Of a stretch of DNA of 64,000 nt, positions 1-9,259 are shown one piece after another (positions within the stretch are counted from its first letter, which is position 1; the number at the start of each line of letters is the position of its first letter). The notes beneath the pieces were generated by a model. It saw nothing but the letters and a program-made list of their open reading frames with translations, had not been told where the DNA came from and searched no databases. A program made the position numbers and the translations under genes. This stretch comes from Burkholderiales bacterium (GTDB taxonomy: Bacteria > Pseudomonadota > Gammaproteobacteria > Burkholderiales > Burkholderiaceae_C): positions 19,921 to 83,920 of the forward strand of contig CANBTT010000006.1 in NCBI GenBank assembly GCA_947372465.1, written 5' to 3'.

Positions 1-542
1 GGTTCATCCATGGTGAAGTACTCTCGGCTCCAGTCCACACTGTCACCCATGCGGCGCATTTGCTGTGTGATGGTCTTGCCGCTCTTGTCCTTCCACTCCC
101 AAACTTTAGAGATGAAGTTTTTCCTTGAAACCTCCTCCGTGGGACCTAGGGTGTGCCTAGACAACCCTTGCTCTTGGAGTTGTCTCTCCACCACAATCTG
201 TGTTGCAATGCCCGCGTGGTCGGTGCCAGGAATCCAAGCCGTGTTGGCGCCCGACATGCGGTGGTAGCGCGTCAAACTGTCCATGATGGTTTGGTTAAAG
301 GCGTGCCCCATGTGCAAAGTGCCTGTGACATTGGGGGGTGGGAGTTGAATGGCAAAGGAGGGCGCCCCCTTTTTGGCCATTTGTGTGCCTTTGTAGCCCG
401 CAATGCTGTAGCCTCTGGCTTCCCATTCAGGACCCCAGTGGGCTTCAATTTGAGCCGGTTCAAATGATTTGGACAGACTTTGCAAGGCGGGTTGATCGAT
501 CGGAGCAACGGGTGCAGAGGATTCTTTGGAGGCAGCGTTCAT
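1..542 (-). CDS. valS: Valine--tRNA ligase, N-terminal part (truncated by window start)
   Basis: Reverse-strand translation reads [47 protein letters not shown]...[60 protein letters not shown], with the class I PPPNVTG/HMGH signature of ValS. Absent from the ORF track because it is open at the window edge. Confidence 0.95.
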   Translation of the reverse strand, partial: MNAASKESSAPVAPIDQPALQSLSKSFEPAQIEAHWGPEWEARGYSIAGYKGTQMAKKGAPSFAIQLPPPNVTGTLHMGHAFNQTIMDSLTRYHRMSGANTAWIPGTDHAGIATQIVVERQLQEQGLSRHTLGPTEEVSRKNFISKVWEWKDKSGKTITQQMRRMGDSVDWSREYFTMDE

Positions 543-726
543 AAAGACCCAGGACGGCAGAAAAAGAAAAAGTACGACATGTACAAAACCACTCAAGGAC
601 CGCTTGGGGTCCTTTTGGGCACAGACCCCATCATTTTACTCGGCCTTTGCGCAGCAGTCGGGGCCCAAAGCGCTGCAGACCTTGCCAGGTTCAGGCAAGA
701 AACAATGGTTTTTGAGGCTCAAAACC

Positions 727-1365
727 CTATGTTTTTGAGATTTCAGGTCGGTCGTTTCTCTCGGGCTTGAGTTTGGCGTGTGAGCCATTGGCCGCTTTTT
801 CGGCCCTCCAGGCCTCTTTTCTTTGGGTCCACTGCTGGAGGCGTTCGTGGGCGGTCAAACTCTCTTGGTGCATGGTGTCTTTGCTGCCAGTTTGAACCGT
901 CAACTCCAGGCGAATGCCATTGGGGTCAAAGAAGTAAATGCTTTTAAACACATGGTGATCGGTCACCCCCAAGACCTCAACACCGTGGGCCTGGAGACGC
1001 TCTTTTGCGCGCTCGAGTTCACTCTGCGTGTCCACCCGAAAGGCGATGTGGTTGACCCAAATGGGTGTGTTGGGAGAGGGCAGCGCCGCCTCGTCATCGC
1101 CCAGGTCAAAAAAGGCAATGAAGGAGCCGTCCACAAGGCGAAAGAAAAAATGCGTGTACGGGCAATACTCCCCGGTGCTTGGCACATGGTCGCTTTGAAT
1201 GATGTGGTACAAAGGCAGGCCCAAGATGTCTTCGTAAAAGTGGCGTGTTTGCTCTGCGTCTTTTGCGCGGTAGGCGTAGTGGTGCAACTGCTGGATGGGG
1301 ACCGCCCCAGGGATTGAAGGCGTGGAGGAGGACAATGGGTTGAGCATCTCTTGGGGGGTGGGCAT
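727..1365 (-). CDS. VOC family (glyoxalase/bleomycin resistance superfamily) protein
   Basis: HHYAYRAKDAEQTRHFYEDILGLPLYH...VNHIAFRVDTQSELERAKERLQAHGVEVLGV...SIYFFDPNGIRLELT is a typical VOC fold pattern. Start moved to MPTPQEM. Confidence 0.85.
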   Translation of the reverse strand: MPTPQEMLNPLSSSTPSIPGAVPIQQLHHYAYRAKDAEQTRHFYEDILGLPLYHIIQSDHVPSTGEYCPYTHFFFRLVDGSFIAFFDLGDDEAALPSPNTPIWVNHIAFRVDTQSELERAKERLQAHGVEVLGVTDHHVFKSIYFFDPNGIRLELTVQTGSKDTMHQESLTAHERLQQWTQRKEAWRAEKAANGSHAKLKPERNDRPEISKT

Positions 1366-1631
1366 GGCTGTTGATCCGCTAAAACAAACTGACTTGAAGT
1401 GTAAGCCAACACGAAGCATATGTGTGATCAAAAAGACAAAAATTGCCTCATAAAAATGGCCTTGTATTTCGCGCACAAATTAAAGGGGTTTTTGCCCTTT
1501 TGAGCTTGGATTGAGTTAATCTACGCGTGGGCGACAGACGCCATAAGGTGAGTGGGCGGTCAAGTTGCAGGGTTGCGACCCGTCCCTTCATCGCTGATGG
1601 CTTCGCCCAAGCTTAAAAGAAAGAACAAAAC

Positions 1632-2054
1632 ATGTCCGCACTCAAGGGCTCCAAGACTGAGAGCAATTTAAAAGACGCCTTTTCTCAGGAGTCTCAAGCC
1701 AATCGCCGCTATTTGTATTTCGCCAACAAAGCCGATATTGAAGGGCAACAAGACGTGGCCGCTTTGTTTCGCTCCACGGCAGGCGGGGAGACCGGACATG
1801 CGCACGGCCACTTGGAGTGGCTCGAGCAGTGCTCAGACCCGGTCACCGGTTTGCCCATTGGGTCGACGCGGGACAATTTGGCCGCCGCAGTGGCAGGGGA
1901 GACCCATGAATACGCCGACATGTATCCCGGTATGGCCAAAACCGCAAGAGATGAAGGCTTTGATGAAATCGCAGACTGGTTTGAAACACTCGCCAAGGCT
2001 GAGCGCTCACATGCGACACGGTATACCAAAGCACTCTTGGCCTTTGTCGATTGA
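1632..2054 (+). CDS. Rubrerythrin family protein (no rubredoxin domain)
   Basis: LKDAFSQESQANRRYLYFANKADIEG...GETGHAHGHLEWL...ETHEYADMYPGMAKTARDEGF; ferritin-like di-iron motifs. Confidence 0.92.
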   Translation: MSALKGSKTESNLKDAFSQESQANRRYLYFANKADIEGQQDVAALFRSTAGGETGHAHGHLEWLEQCSDPVTGLPIGSTRDNLAAAVAGETHEYADMYPGMAKTARDEGFDEIADWFETLAKAERSHATRYTKALLAFVD

Positions 2055-2094
2055 GCGCTGAGCAACTTCAAGAGCCACTTTCAATGCACGCACG

Positions 2095-2685
2095 ATGAAA
2101 ACGCACGGCCACATCAGTGCTGAGAGCTTGATGACCCTTGAGGCCTACGCCAAGTACAGGCGAGAGCACCATCGAGACATCATGCGCGTGCGCCAACTCA
2201 GAAGCGTCTCTTTGGGCGAGCACATGCACGTGCAGTTTGAAAGCGAGTACACCATTCGCTACCAAATCCAAGAAATGCTCAGAATTGAGCGCATCTTTGA
2301 AGAAAAAGAGATTCAGGCCGAAATTGATGCCTACGCGCCTCTTGTGCCAGAGGGCTCGAATTGGAAAGCCACCGTGCTTTTGCAGTTTCCCGATCCTCAG
2401 GTGCGACGCGCGCAGTTGGCTCGACTCATCGGCGTGGAGGACCGTTTGTTTGTACAAACGCAAACCTCCTCCAAGGTCTTCGCCATTGCCGATGAGGACT
2501 TGGCGCGAGAAAGCGCAAAAAAAACATCCGCGGTGCACTTTGTTCGTTTTGAGTTGAGCCCGCAAATGGTGGCGGATGTGAAAGCAGGCGCCGGCGTGAC
2601 GCTTGGGTGTGACCATGCACAGTGCACGCAGGCGCTGCCGCTTTCACATCAGCTCTTGTCCTCTTTGTTGCAAGACCTCCATTGA
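2095..2685 (+). CDS. DUF3501 family protein
   Basis: ISAESLMTLEAYAKYRREHHRDIMRVRQLRSVSLGEHMHVQFESEYTIRYQIQEMLRIERIFEEKEIQAEIDAYAPLVP resembles the DUF3501 family. Confidence 0.85.
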   Translation: MKTHGHISAESLMTLEAYAKYRREHHRDIMRVRQLRSVSLGEHMHVQFESEYTIRYQIQEMLRIERIFEEKEIQAEIDAYAPLVPEGSNWKATVLLQFPDPQVRRAQLARLIGVEDRLFVQTQTSSKVFAIADEDLARESAKKTSAVHFVRFELSPQMVADVKAGAGVTLGCDHAQCTQALPLSHQLLSSLLQDLH

Positions 2686-2810
2686 GATGCACGACAAATG
2701 TCGGATGTGGGGTTCAATGGGCGCATTTAAGCGCGCCAATCGTGTGCAATTCAAACTAAAATACAAACATCTTTTTGAATGGCCAGAGCTTGTCTTGCGC
2801 ACCTTAGAAA

Positions 2811-3599
2811 ATGCTTTTTTTACTGTCCCCCGCCAAAACACTCGACTTTGAGTCTGCACTGAGCAAGCCCGCCTTGCGCTTTGAGCCAGAGTTGCCTGCT
2901 TTTTTAGATCAAACCCTGTCCCTGGTGTCGCATTTAAAGAAGATGAAGCCCGAGCAACTCTCGGCCTTGATGTCCATCAGTGAGCCTTTGGCGAAACTCA
3001 ATGCTGAGCGCTTCAAGTCCTTTGCAGCTGAGTTCAGTGAAAAAAACGCAAGGCCAGCCTTGATGGCATTCAATGGCGACGTCTATGAGGGCTTGGATGC
3101 AAAGAGCCTGGATTTAAAGGGTCTGCGTTTTGCTCAGTCCCATGTGCTGATTTTGAGTGGGCTCTACGGCGCCTTAAAACCCATGGACTGGATGCAAGCT
3201 TATCGTTTGGAGATGGGCACGGCTTTGGTTCAAGGCGGCTTTAAAAACCTGTATCAATTTTGGGGGGCAAAAATTGCCGATCATTTGAACGACTTGCAGG
3301 CCCATCAAAGCGCGCCCACCCTTGTCAACTTGGCCTCTCAGGAATATTTTAAAGTGATCGATCGCAAGGTGTTGAAGGCTCGGGTGATTGATTGCGTGTT
3401 TGAAGATGAAAAGGACCACAAGTACAAGGTGATCAGTTTCTTTGCCAAAAGGGCCCGAGGTCTCATGCTGCGCTTTGCCATCGATCACAAAATCAAGAAC
3501 CCCCAATCACTCAAAGACTTTGATTATGAGGGTTACCAATTTCACTCGCCCACGTCCTCCGAAGACCATTGGGTCTTTAGACGCGCCCAGAACACATGA
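2811..3599 (+). CDS. yaaA: Peroxide stress protein YaaA (DUF328 family)
   Basis: MLFLLSPAKTLDFES...LSALMSISEPLAKLNAERFKSF...FNGDVYEGLDA...LYGALKPMDWMQAYRLEMGT. Confidence 0.95.
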   Translation: MLFLLSPAKTLDFESALSKPALRFEPELPAFLDQTLSLVSHLKKMKPEQLSALMSISEPLAKLNAERFKSFAAEFSEKNARPALMAFNGDVYEGLDAKSLDLKGLRFAQSHVLILSGLYGALKPMDWMQAYRLEMGTALVQGGFKNLYQFWGAKIADHLNDLQAHQSAPTLVNLASQEYFKVIDRKVLKARVIDCVFEDEKDHKYKVISFFAKRARGLMLRFAIDHKIKNPQSLKDFDYEGYQFHSPTSSEDHWVFRRAQNT

Positions 3600-3659
3600 G
3601 CAGGGCTGCCCTTGGTCGCAATAGCGCCATGTGGCACCAACTTGAGTCCGAATAAAAAA

Positions 3660-4562
3660 ATGAAATTACATGCGAATGGCATTGAGATTGAATACGCCGT
3701 CCACGGTCGCCCAGAGGATGAACCCATTTTATTGATCATGGGCTTGGGGTTGCAGTTGGTGTCTTGGCCGCCCCTGTTCATTGAGTCCTTGCTCAAAGCC
3801 CATTACCAAGTGATTGTCATGGACAACCGTGACAGTGGACTGTCCAGTGAGATGAGGGACGATCAAACCCCCAATTTGTTTTGGATGGGTGTGAAAGACA
3901 AATTGGGTCTGAGCTCCAAAGTCCCCTACACCTTGAGCGACATGGCGCTGGATTGTGTGGGTGTTTTGGATGCATTGAAGATCAAAAAAGCCCACATTCT
4001 GGGCCTGAGCATGGGGGGCATGATTGCGCAGCGCATGGCCATTCATCACCCCGAGAGAGTTCTCAGTTTGATCAGCATCATGAGCACCAGTGGTGCCCAT
4101 GGCTTGCCCAAACCCGACCCCACCTTGCTGCAAAACTTGTACATGCCTGTCACGGGTGGGCAGGGTTTTGAAGCCTGGGTGGACAAGGCCCTTCAGTCCA
4201 TGCAAATGATCACAAGCCAGGCCTTTCAAGACGATCTCTCCGATGTGCGATCACGCGTTGAGATGGCGCTTGCGAGAAGTTATCGACCCATGGGCATCTT
4301 GAGGCAAACTGCAGCGGTCATGGCAGACGCCGAGCGGGCAGACTTGTTGCACTTGATCAAAGCGCCCACCTTGGTGATTCACGGCACGCACGATCCTTTG
4401 GTGCCCATAGAATGTGGGCGCGATACGCACAAACGAATTGTGGGCTCCCTCTGGGTGGAAATTGAAGACATGGCGCATGACTTGTCCAATAAGTTGACGC
4501 CTGTCTTGTTGTCGCCGGTGCTGACGTTTTTGAAGTCGCACGCCACGCAACACACCTCATAA
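3660..4562 (+). CDS. Alpha/beta fold hydrolase
   Basis: Nucleophile elbow GLSMGGMIAQRMA, oxyanion region LLIMGLGLQLVSWP, catalytic VIHGTHDPLVP. Start at MKLHANGIEIEYA. Confidence 0.9.
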   Translation: MKLHANGIEIEYAVHGRPEDEPILLIMGLGLQLVSWPPLFIESLLKAHYQVIVMDNRDSGLSSEMRDDQTPNLFWMGVKDKLGLSSKVPYTLSDMALDCVGVLDALKIKKAHILGLSMGGMIAQRMAIHHPERVLSLISIMSTSGAHGLPKPDPTLLQNLYMPVTGGQGFEAWVDKALQSMQMITSQAFQDDLSDVRSRVEMALARSYRPMGILRQTAAVMADAERADLLHLIKAPTLVIHGTHDPLVPIECGRDTHKRIVGSLWVEIEDMAHDLSNKLTPVLLSPVLTFLKSHATQHTS

Positions 4563-4583
4563 AAGTCAAACCCGAATCAACGC

Positions 4584-5471
4584 ATGAACTCACCTGAACA
4601 ATCCGCATTGGGTCAACCCACACAGTACGTGGATCACTACGATCCTTCGCTTCTCTATCCATTGCCCAGACAGGCCAAGAGAGATGAGCTGGGACTGCGA
4701 CAAGCCCCAGATGGGCGCAGTGTGCTGCCCTTTATGGGGGCGGACATTTGGACGGCCTACGAACTCAGTTGGCTCAATCTCAAAGGCAAACCCCAAGTGG
4801 CGCTGGCGCGTTTGGTGATTCCTTGCGAGAGTCCTTGCATCATCGAGAGCAAGTCCATGAAGTTGTATTTCAACAGTTTTAGCCAGACCCCATTTGCAAG
4901 TGCACAAGAGGTTCAGCAAAAAATGGTCCAAGACTTGTCGGCTGGCGTTTGGCAGTTGAGCGGGGACGCTCAAAAGTCCTCTCTCGCGACTGCCCCGGCT
5001 GTTTTGGTGGAGATGATTGAGCCCAGGGATTTCAGGGCGCAAAAGATCGAAGAGCTCAGCGGTGTGGATTTGGACCGTTTGGACATTGAGTGCAACACGT
5101 ACCAGCCGGCCCCCCATTTGTTGAGCGCACAGTTTGACCGCGCGCCGGTCAGTGAGGTCTTGTGCTCACAACTTTTAAAGAGCAACTGTTTGGTCACGGG
5201 TCAACCCGATTGGGGCTCGGTTCAGATTGCCTACACGGGGCCGCAAATTGATCAAGCCGCGCTGCTTGCTTATTTGATCAGTTTTAGAGAGCACAATGAA
5301 TTCCATGAGCAGTGCGTTGAGCGTGTGTTCATGGATGTCTGGACCCGGTGCAAGCCCAGCAAGTTAAGTGTTTATGCTCGCTATACGCGCCGCGGGGGCT
5401 TGGACATCAACCCTTTTAGGACCAGCCATCCTCAGGCGCTGCCACCTTTGATGCGAACGGCCAGACAGTAA
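4584..5471 (+). CDS. queF: NADPH-dependent 7-cyano-7-deazaguanine reductase QueF (long form)
   Basis: [47 protein letters not shown] and [41 protein letters not shown]. Confidence 0.97.
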   Translation: MNSPEQSALGQPTQYVDHYDPSLLYPLPRQAKRDELGLRQAPDGRSVLPFMGADIWTAYELSWLNLKGKPQVALARLVIPCESPCIIESKSMKLYFNSFSQTPFASAQEVQQKMVQDLSAGVWQLSGDAQKSSLATAPAVLVEMIEPRDFRAQKIEELSGVDLDRLDIECNTYQPAPHLLSAQFDRAPVSEVLCSQLLKSNCLVTGQPDWGSVQIAYTGPQIDQAALLAYLISFREHNEFHEQCVERVFMDVWTRCKPSKLSVYARYTRRGGLDINPFRTSHPQALPPLMRTARQ

Positions 5472-5508
5472 AAAAGTCCTTGTCTGCTGTGCGTGCACTG
5501 CAGCAGTC

Positions 5509-5529
5509 ACGGCTTTGAGCCGTTTTTTT
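5509..5529 (+). terminator. Rho-independent terminator after queF
   Basis: ACGGCT-TTG-AGCCGT followed by a run of T (acggctttgagccgttttttt). Confidence 0.75.
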
Positions 5530-5614
5530 GATTGCCGCAGTGAGGCACATTGAGCGGCTTGTCCCTGCATTTTTAATGGCCTTCGAACGGGGCGCTGTTT
5601 GAAACCCTGGGGCG

Positions 5615-6325
5615 CTAGGGGCCGGACTTCTTTCTTGATCGAATATTGAGCATTTCAACGCAGACTGAAAATGCCATTGCAAAATAAATGTAACCCTTGG
5701 GGATGTGATGTTCAAACCCCTCGGCAACGAGCACGACGCCGACCACCACTAAAAAGCTAAGCGCTAGCATTTTGATGCTTGCATGCTTGGAAACAAAATC
5801 ACCGATATCGCGAGCAAACAGCATCATGAGCCCCACAGAGACAATGACGGCGGCAATCATGATTTCAACTTGGTCGACCATGCCAACCGCAGTGATGATG
5901 GAGTCAAGGGAGAAAACGATATCGATGACCATGATTTGTAAAATCACAGACGTCAGTGTGTTCTTTGAGTTGCTTGACTGTCCATTGTCCCCTCCCTCCA
6001 ATGTTTGATGGATCTCGGTTGTGCTTTTCCAGATCAAAAACAAGCCGCCTAACAGCAAAATTGAATCTCTGCCAGAGATTTCATGTCCAAGCAATGTGAA
6101 CATCGGCGCAACCAAGCCAACGATCCACGATAGAACCAAAAGCAGGCCAATGCGCATGAACAAAGCCATGGACAAACCAATGCGTCGAGCTGTTTCACGC
6201 TTATCTTTTGGGAGTTTGTCGACAAGAATAGAAATGAAAATGATGTTGTCAATGCCTAGCACCAATTCCAAAGCAGTTAGAGTGGCAAAGGCGATCCAAG
6301 CTTGCGGGGAGTAGATGATGTCCAT
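5615..6325 (-). CDS. TerC family integral membrane protein
   Basis: AWIAFATLTALELVLGIDNIIFISILVDKLPKDKRETARRIGL...VILQIMVIDIVFSLDSIITAVGM. Start moved to MDIIYSPQ. Confidence 0.93.
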   Translation of the reverse strand: MDIIYSPQAWIAFATLTALELVLGIDNIIFISILVDKLPKDKRETARRIGLSMALFMRIGLLLVLSWIVGLVAPMFTLLGHEISGRDSILLLGGLFLIWKSTTEIHQTLEGGDNGQSSNSKNTLTSVILQIMVIDIVFSLDSIITAVGMVDQVEIMIAAVIVSVGLMMLFARDIGDFVSKHASIKMLALSFLVVVGVVLVAEGFEHHIPKGYIYFAMAFSVCVEMLNIRSRKKSGP

Positions 6326-6344
6326 GGGTGGTGATGTGTTGGTG

Positions 6345-7217
6345 TTATTTGGCGTCTTGCAGTGCTGCAATACGTTCTTCAAGAGGAGGGTGGCTGGCAA
6401 ATAGCTTGTCCAAATCACCAGCAATGCCCATGGCCGATAGACTGGCGGGTAGCGAGCCTGTTTGCATTTGTCCCAGGCGATGGAGCGCGCTGATCACGGG
6501 CTCCTTTTTCCCCAGCAATTGGGCGGAGCCCTCATCTGCTCGGAACTCACGTTGGCGGCTGAACCATGCAACGATGATGCTTGCGACAAAGCCCAGTGCA
6601 ATGTCTAGCAAGAAACTTGTGAGGTAATAGCCCCACCCAGGCCCCCTGGATTCATCGTCCTTGCCGCGTGTGAGCTTGTCGACAAAGTACCCAATCAATC
6701 GACTCAAGAACACCACAAAGGTGTTGAGCACGCCTTGAATCAGGGTCAAGGTGACCATGTCACCATTTGCAATGTGTGCAATTTCATGGCCCAAAACGGC
6801 CTCAATCTCATCTCGGGACATGCCTTGCAACAAACCCGTTGAGACAGCAACCAAGGCCGCATTTTTGAAGGCGCCTGTTGCAAATGCATTGGGTTCGCCA
6901 TCAAAGATCGCCACCTCAGGCATTTCAATGCCTGCGCGCAGAGATAATTTTTTGACTGTTTCTAAAATCCACGCTTCATCTGCATTGCGAGCTTGGGTGA
7001 TGAGCTCTGCACCTGTAGAAATTTTGGCCATCCACTTGCTCATCAGCAAGGAGATAAAAGCGCCTCCACATCCCATGAGCATTGAAAATAACAACAGGGC
7101 ATTGAGATTCAAGCCAGCGGCCGCCAGGTAATTGTTCACGCCGAGCAAGCTTGCAACAATGCCAAGCAATGCAACAACAGCTAGGTTGGTCAGCAGAAAA
7201 AGGAAAATTCGCTTCAT
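6345..7217 (-). CDS. htpX: Protease HtpX
   Basis: [21 protein letters not shown]...[31 protein letters not shown] (HEXXH zinc metalloprotease) ...[12 protein letters not shown]. Confidence 0.97.
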   Translation of the reverse strand: MKRIFLFLLTNLAVVALLGIVASLLGVNNYLAAAGLNLNALLLFSMLMGCGGAFISLLMSKWMAKISTGAELITQARNADEAWILETVKKLSLRAGIEMPEVAIFDGEPNAFATGAFKNAALVAVSTGLLQGMSRDEIEAVLGHEIAHIANGDMVTLTLIQGVLNTFVVFLSRLIGYFVDKLTRGKDDESRGPGWGYYLTSFLLDIALGFVASIIVAWFSRQREFRADEGSAQLLGKKEPVISALHRLGQMQTGSLPASLSAMGIAGDLDKLFASHPPLEERIAALQDAK

Positions 7218-7402
7218 GTGAAATCCTTTCTATTGTCTATCGCGTTTGATAAAAAATTGATCGCTTGCTCAAGCATTGCCAAGTCGATTCTCTAAATACG
7301 ATCATATGTATGTCAATAAACTATTTCAATGAAAATTGAGAATAACCTTAGAAAAACTGAGTTTATTGATAATTGTTTTTAATCAGTCCATGGAGCAAAA
7401 AA

Positions 7403-8497
7403 ATGAAGCCATCTAACGGATCAAAATTATTGAGTCATTGGGCTTTGCTTGTTCCACTCTTGAGCTGTGCAAGCCTGGTTGGCTTTTTAAGTCTTTCTTT
7501 GGTGTCTTATTGGTCAATACTTGCTTTTGTCATCATGATGATGGCGGTCATCGCTTCTGTTCATCACGCTGAATTGATTGCACATCGTTTGGGTGAACCC
7601 TATGGCACTTTGGTGCTTGCGCTCGCAGTGACGGTCATTGAGACGGCCTTGATCTTGTCCATCATGTTCATGCAAGGAGGTAAAAACCCAAGCCTGCCGA
7701 GAGACACAGTTTATGCGGCCGTCATGATCATTTGCAATGGTGTCGTGGGCTTGTCTTTGCTCATTGGAGGCGTCCATCACAAAGAGCAATTGTTTCGCAT
7801 TGAAGGCACGGGTTCAGGGTTTGCTGCTTTGGCCACATTGTCGGTGTTGGTGCTTGTGATGCCTCTCGTGACAACCAGTTCACCTGAGGGGACTTACACA
7901 AATGCGCAGTTGTTGTTTGTGGCGATTTCTTCGCTTTCGCTTTGGCTTGTATTTGTGTTTATTCAAACCGTGCGACACCGCGACTACTTTTTACCAACCG
8001 ATAACATGGATGACAAGTCAGCGCATGCCGCGCCTCCTACGGCCTTACAAGCATGGTCAAGTCTGTTCTTGATGGCTTTGTCCTTGGTGTGCGTGGTGGG
8101 TTTTGCAAAAATACTCTCCCCTGCCATCCAATCCTTGGTCGCTCTTTATCAAGCACCAGAGGCGACTGTGGGTATTGTTATCGCGCTCATTGTTTTGTTG
8201 CCAGAAACCTATGCCGCACTCAGGGCTGCAAAGGCAAACAGGCTTCAAACAAGCATGAATCTAGCGATTGGCTCCGCATTGGCAAGCATTGGCCTAACGA
8301 TACCTTTGGTCGTCTTGGCATCTGTTGTTTTTAAGTTTGACTTGATGTTGGGTGTTGATGCCAAAGATGAAGTGCTCTTGGCCCTGACCTTTTTGGTGGG
8401 AACCATCACTTTAGGATCTGGTAGAACCAATGTGATGCAAGGTGCAATTCATTTGGTGTTGTTTGCTGCTTTTTTGTTCTTGACACTGGTGCCCTAG
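7403..8497 (+). CDS. ChaA-like calcium/sodium:proton antiporter
   Basis: HHAELIAHRLGEPYGTLVLALAVTVIETALILSIM...VYAAVMIICNGVVGLSLLIGG...LLPETYAALRAAKANRLQTSMNLAIGSALASIGLTIP. Confidence 0.9.
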   Translation: MKPSNGSKLLSHWALLVPLLSCASLVGFLSLSLVSYWSILAFVIMMMAVIASVHHAELIAHRLGEPYGTLVLALAVTVIETALILSIMFMQGGKNPSLPRDTVYAAVMIICNGVVGLSLLIGGVHHKEQLFRIEGTGSGFAALATLSVLVLVMPLVTTSSPEGTYTNAQLLFVAISSLSLWLVFVFIQTVRHRDYFLPTDNMDDKSAHAAPPTALQAWSSLFLMALSLVCVVGFAKILSPAIQSLVALYQAPEATVGIVIALIVLLPETYAALRAAKANRLQTSMNLAIGSALASIGLTIPLVVLASVVFKFDLMLGVDAKDEVLLALTFLVGTITLGSGRTNVMQGAIHLVLFAAFLFLTLVP

Positions 8498-8828
8498 AAA
8501 TAAATGTAGGCCTCTTGCATGGTCCTTGGCTGTCAAACAATCTATGGGTGTGGAGGTCATTGATGTGGTGGGTGTTTTGTCAAAATTTCAAGTGAGCAGC
8601 GTTCACTTTGACTGCTGCAAAGAGTTGCTGATCACTTGAGAAAATCAAATGCCCTGGCCTGCATGTCAAGCCCTTGGGTCAGCAGAAGATCGAGTTGCTC
8701 TACATTCATGAATCGAAGTGGCATTGGACCCTTCGCAGGCGTTAAGCTGTTCAAAGGTGGCATGCATTTTTGACGCCTTGAAGAGTGGTGGCGCAAGCTT
8801 TAGGTGTTTTTACCGGCAGAACAGTCGG

Positions 8829-9134
8829 TCAGTGGTCATGTTTTTTTGGTGTCACTTCAATCTTGCTTGTGGCAATAGATTGATCTGTAGGGTCTTGCGT
8901 GGTTTTGATGTGTTCGACATTGGATGCAGGCATGCACATTTTTGCGCCATCCCAAACTTGGCCACACCAACAGATGCCCTCAAGATTGATGAGGCACGTA
9001 CCAGTTCCGCAGCACCTTGGATCGTTGTTCAATGGGATTCCAATCTTTTGTTTGAATGACTTTAAAAAGCAGTCCAGAGCGCTTGTGAAATCGCCCCTAG
9101 GGCATATTTTCTGTTTTTTTTCAATGCCAGGCAA
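8829..9134 (-). CDS. Small Cys-rich conserved hypothetical protein
   Basis: Ordered Cys pattern RCCGTGTCLINLEGICWCGQVWDGAKMC looks like a metal-binding or Fe-S motif. Start codon uncertain. Confidence 0.6.
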   Translation of the reverse strand: MPGIEKKQKICPRGDFTSALDCFLKSFKQKIGIPLNNDPRCCGTGTCLINLEGICWCGQVWDGAKMCMPASNVEHIKTTQDPTDQSIATSKIEVTPKKHDH

Positions 9135-9259
9135 GGTGTTTTGTGATTGTTCGAGGATGCTTTTTTCAATTCATCACAAGAGCTGGTTTGAGGCGTCAGG
9201 TGGCCCTGCTCCAGTGATATCAAACCGATGGGTTGTTGAAAAAATGATATCCATGTTCC

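Noticed and set aside
823-1317. 164-aa plus-strand ORF
   Set aside because: Antisense to the well-supported VOC protein gene; no recognisable motif.
2068-2616. 182-aa minus-strand ORF
   Set aside because: Antisense to DUF3501, which matches a known family.
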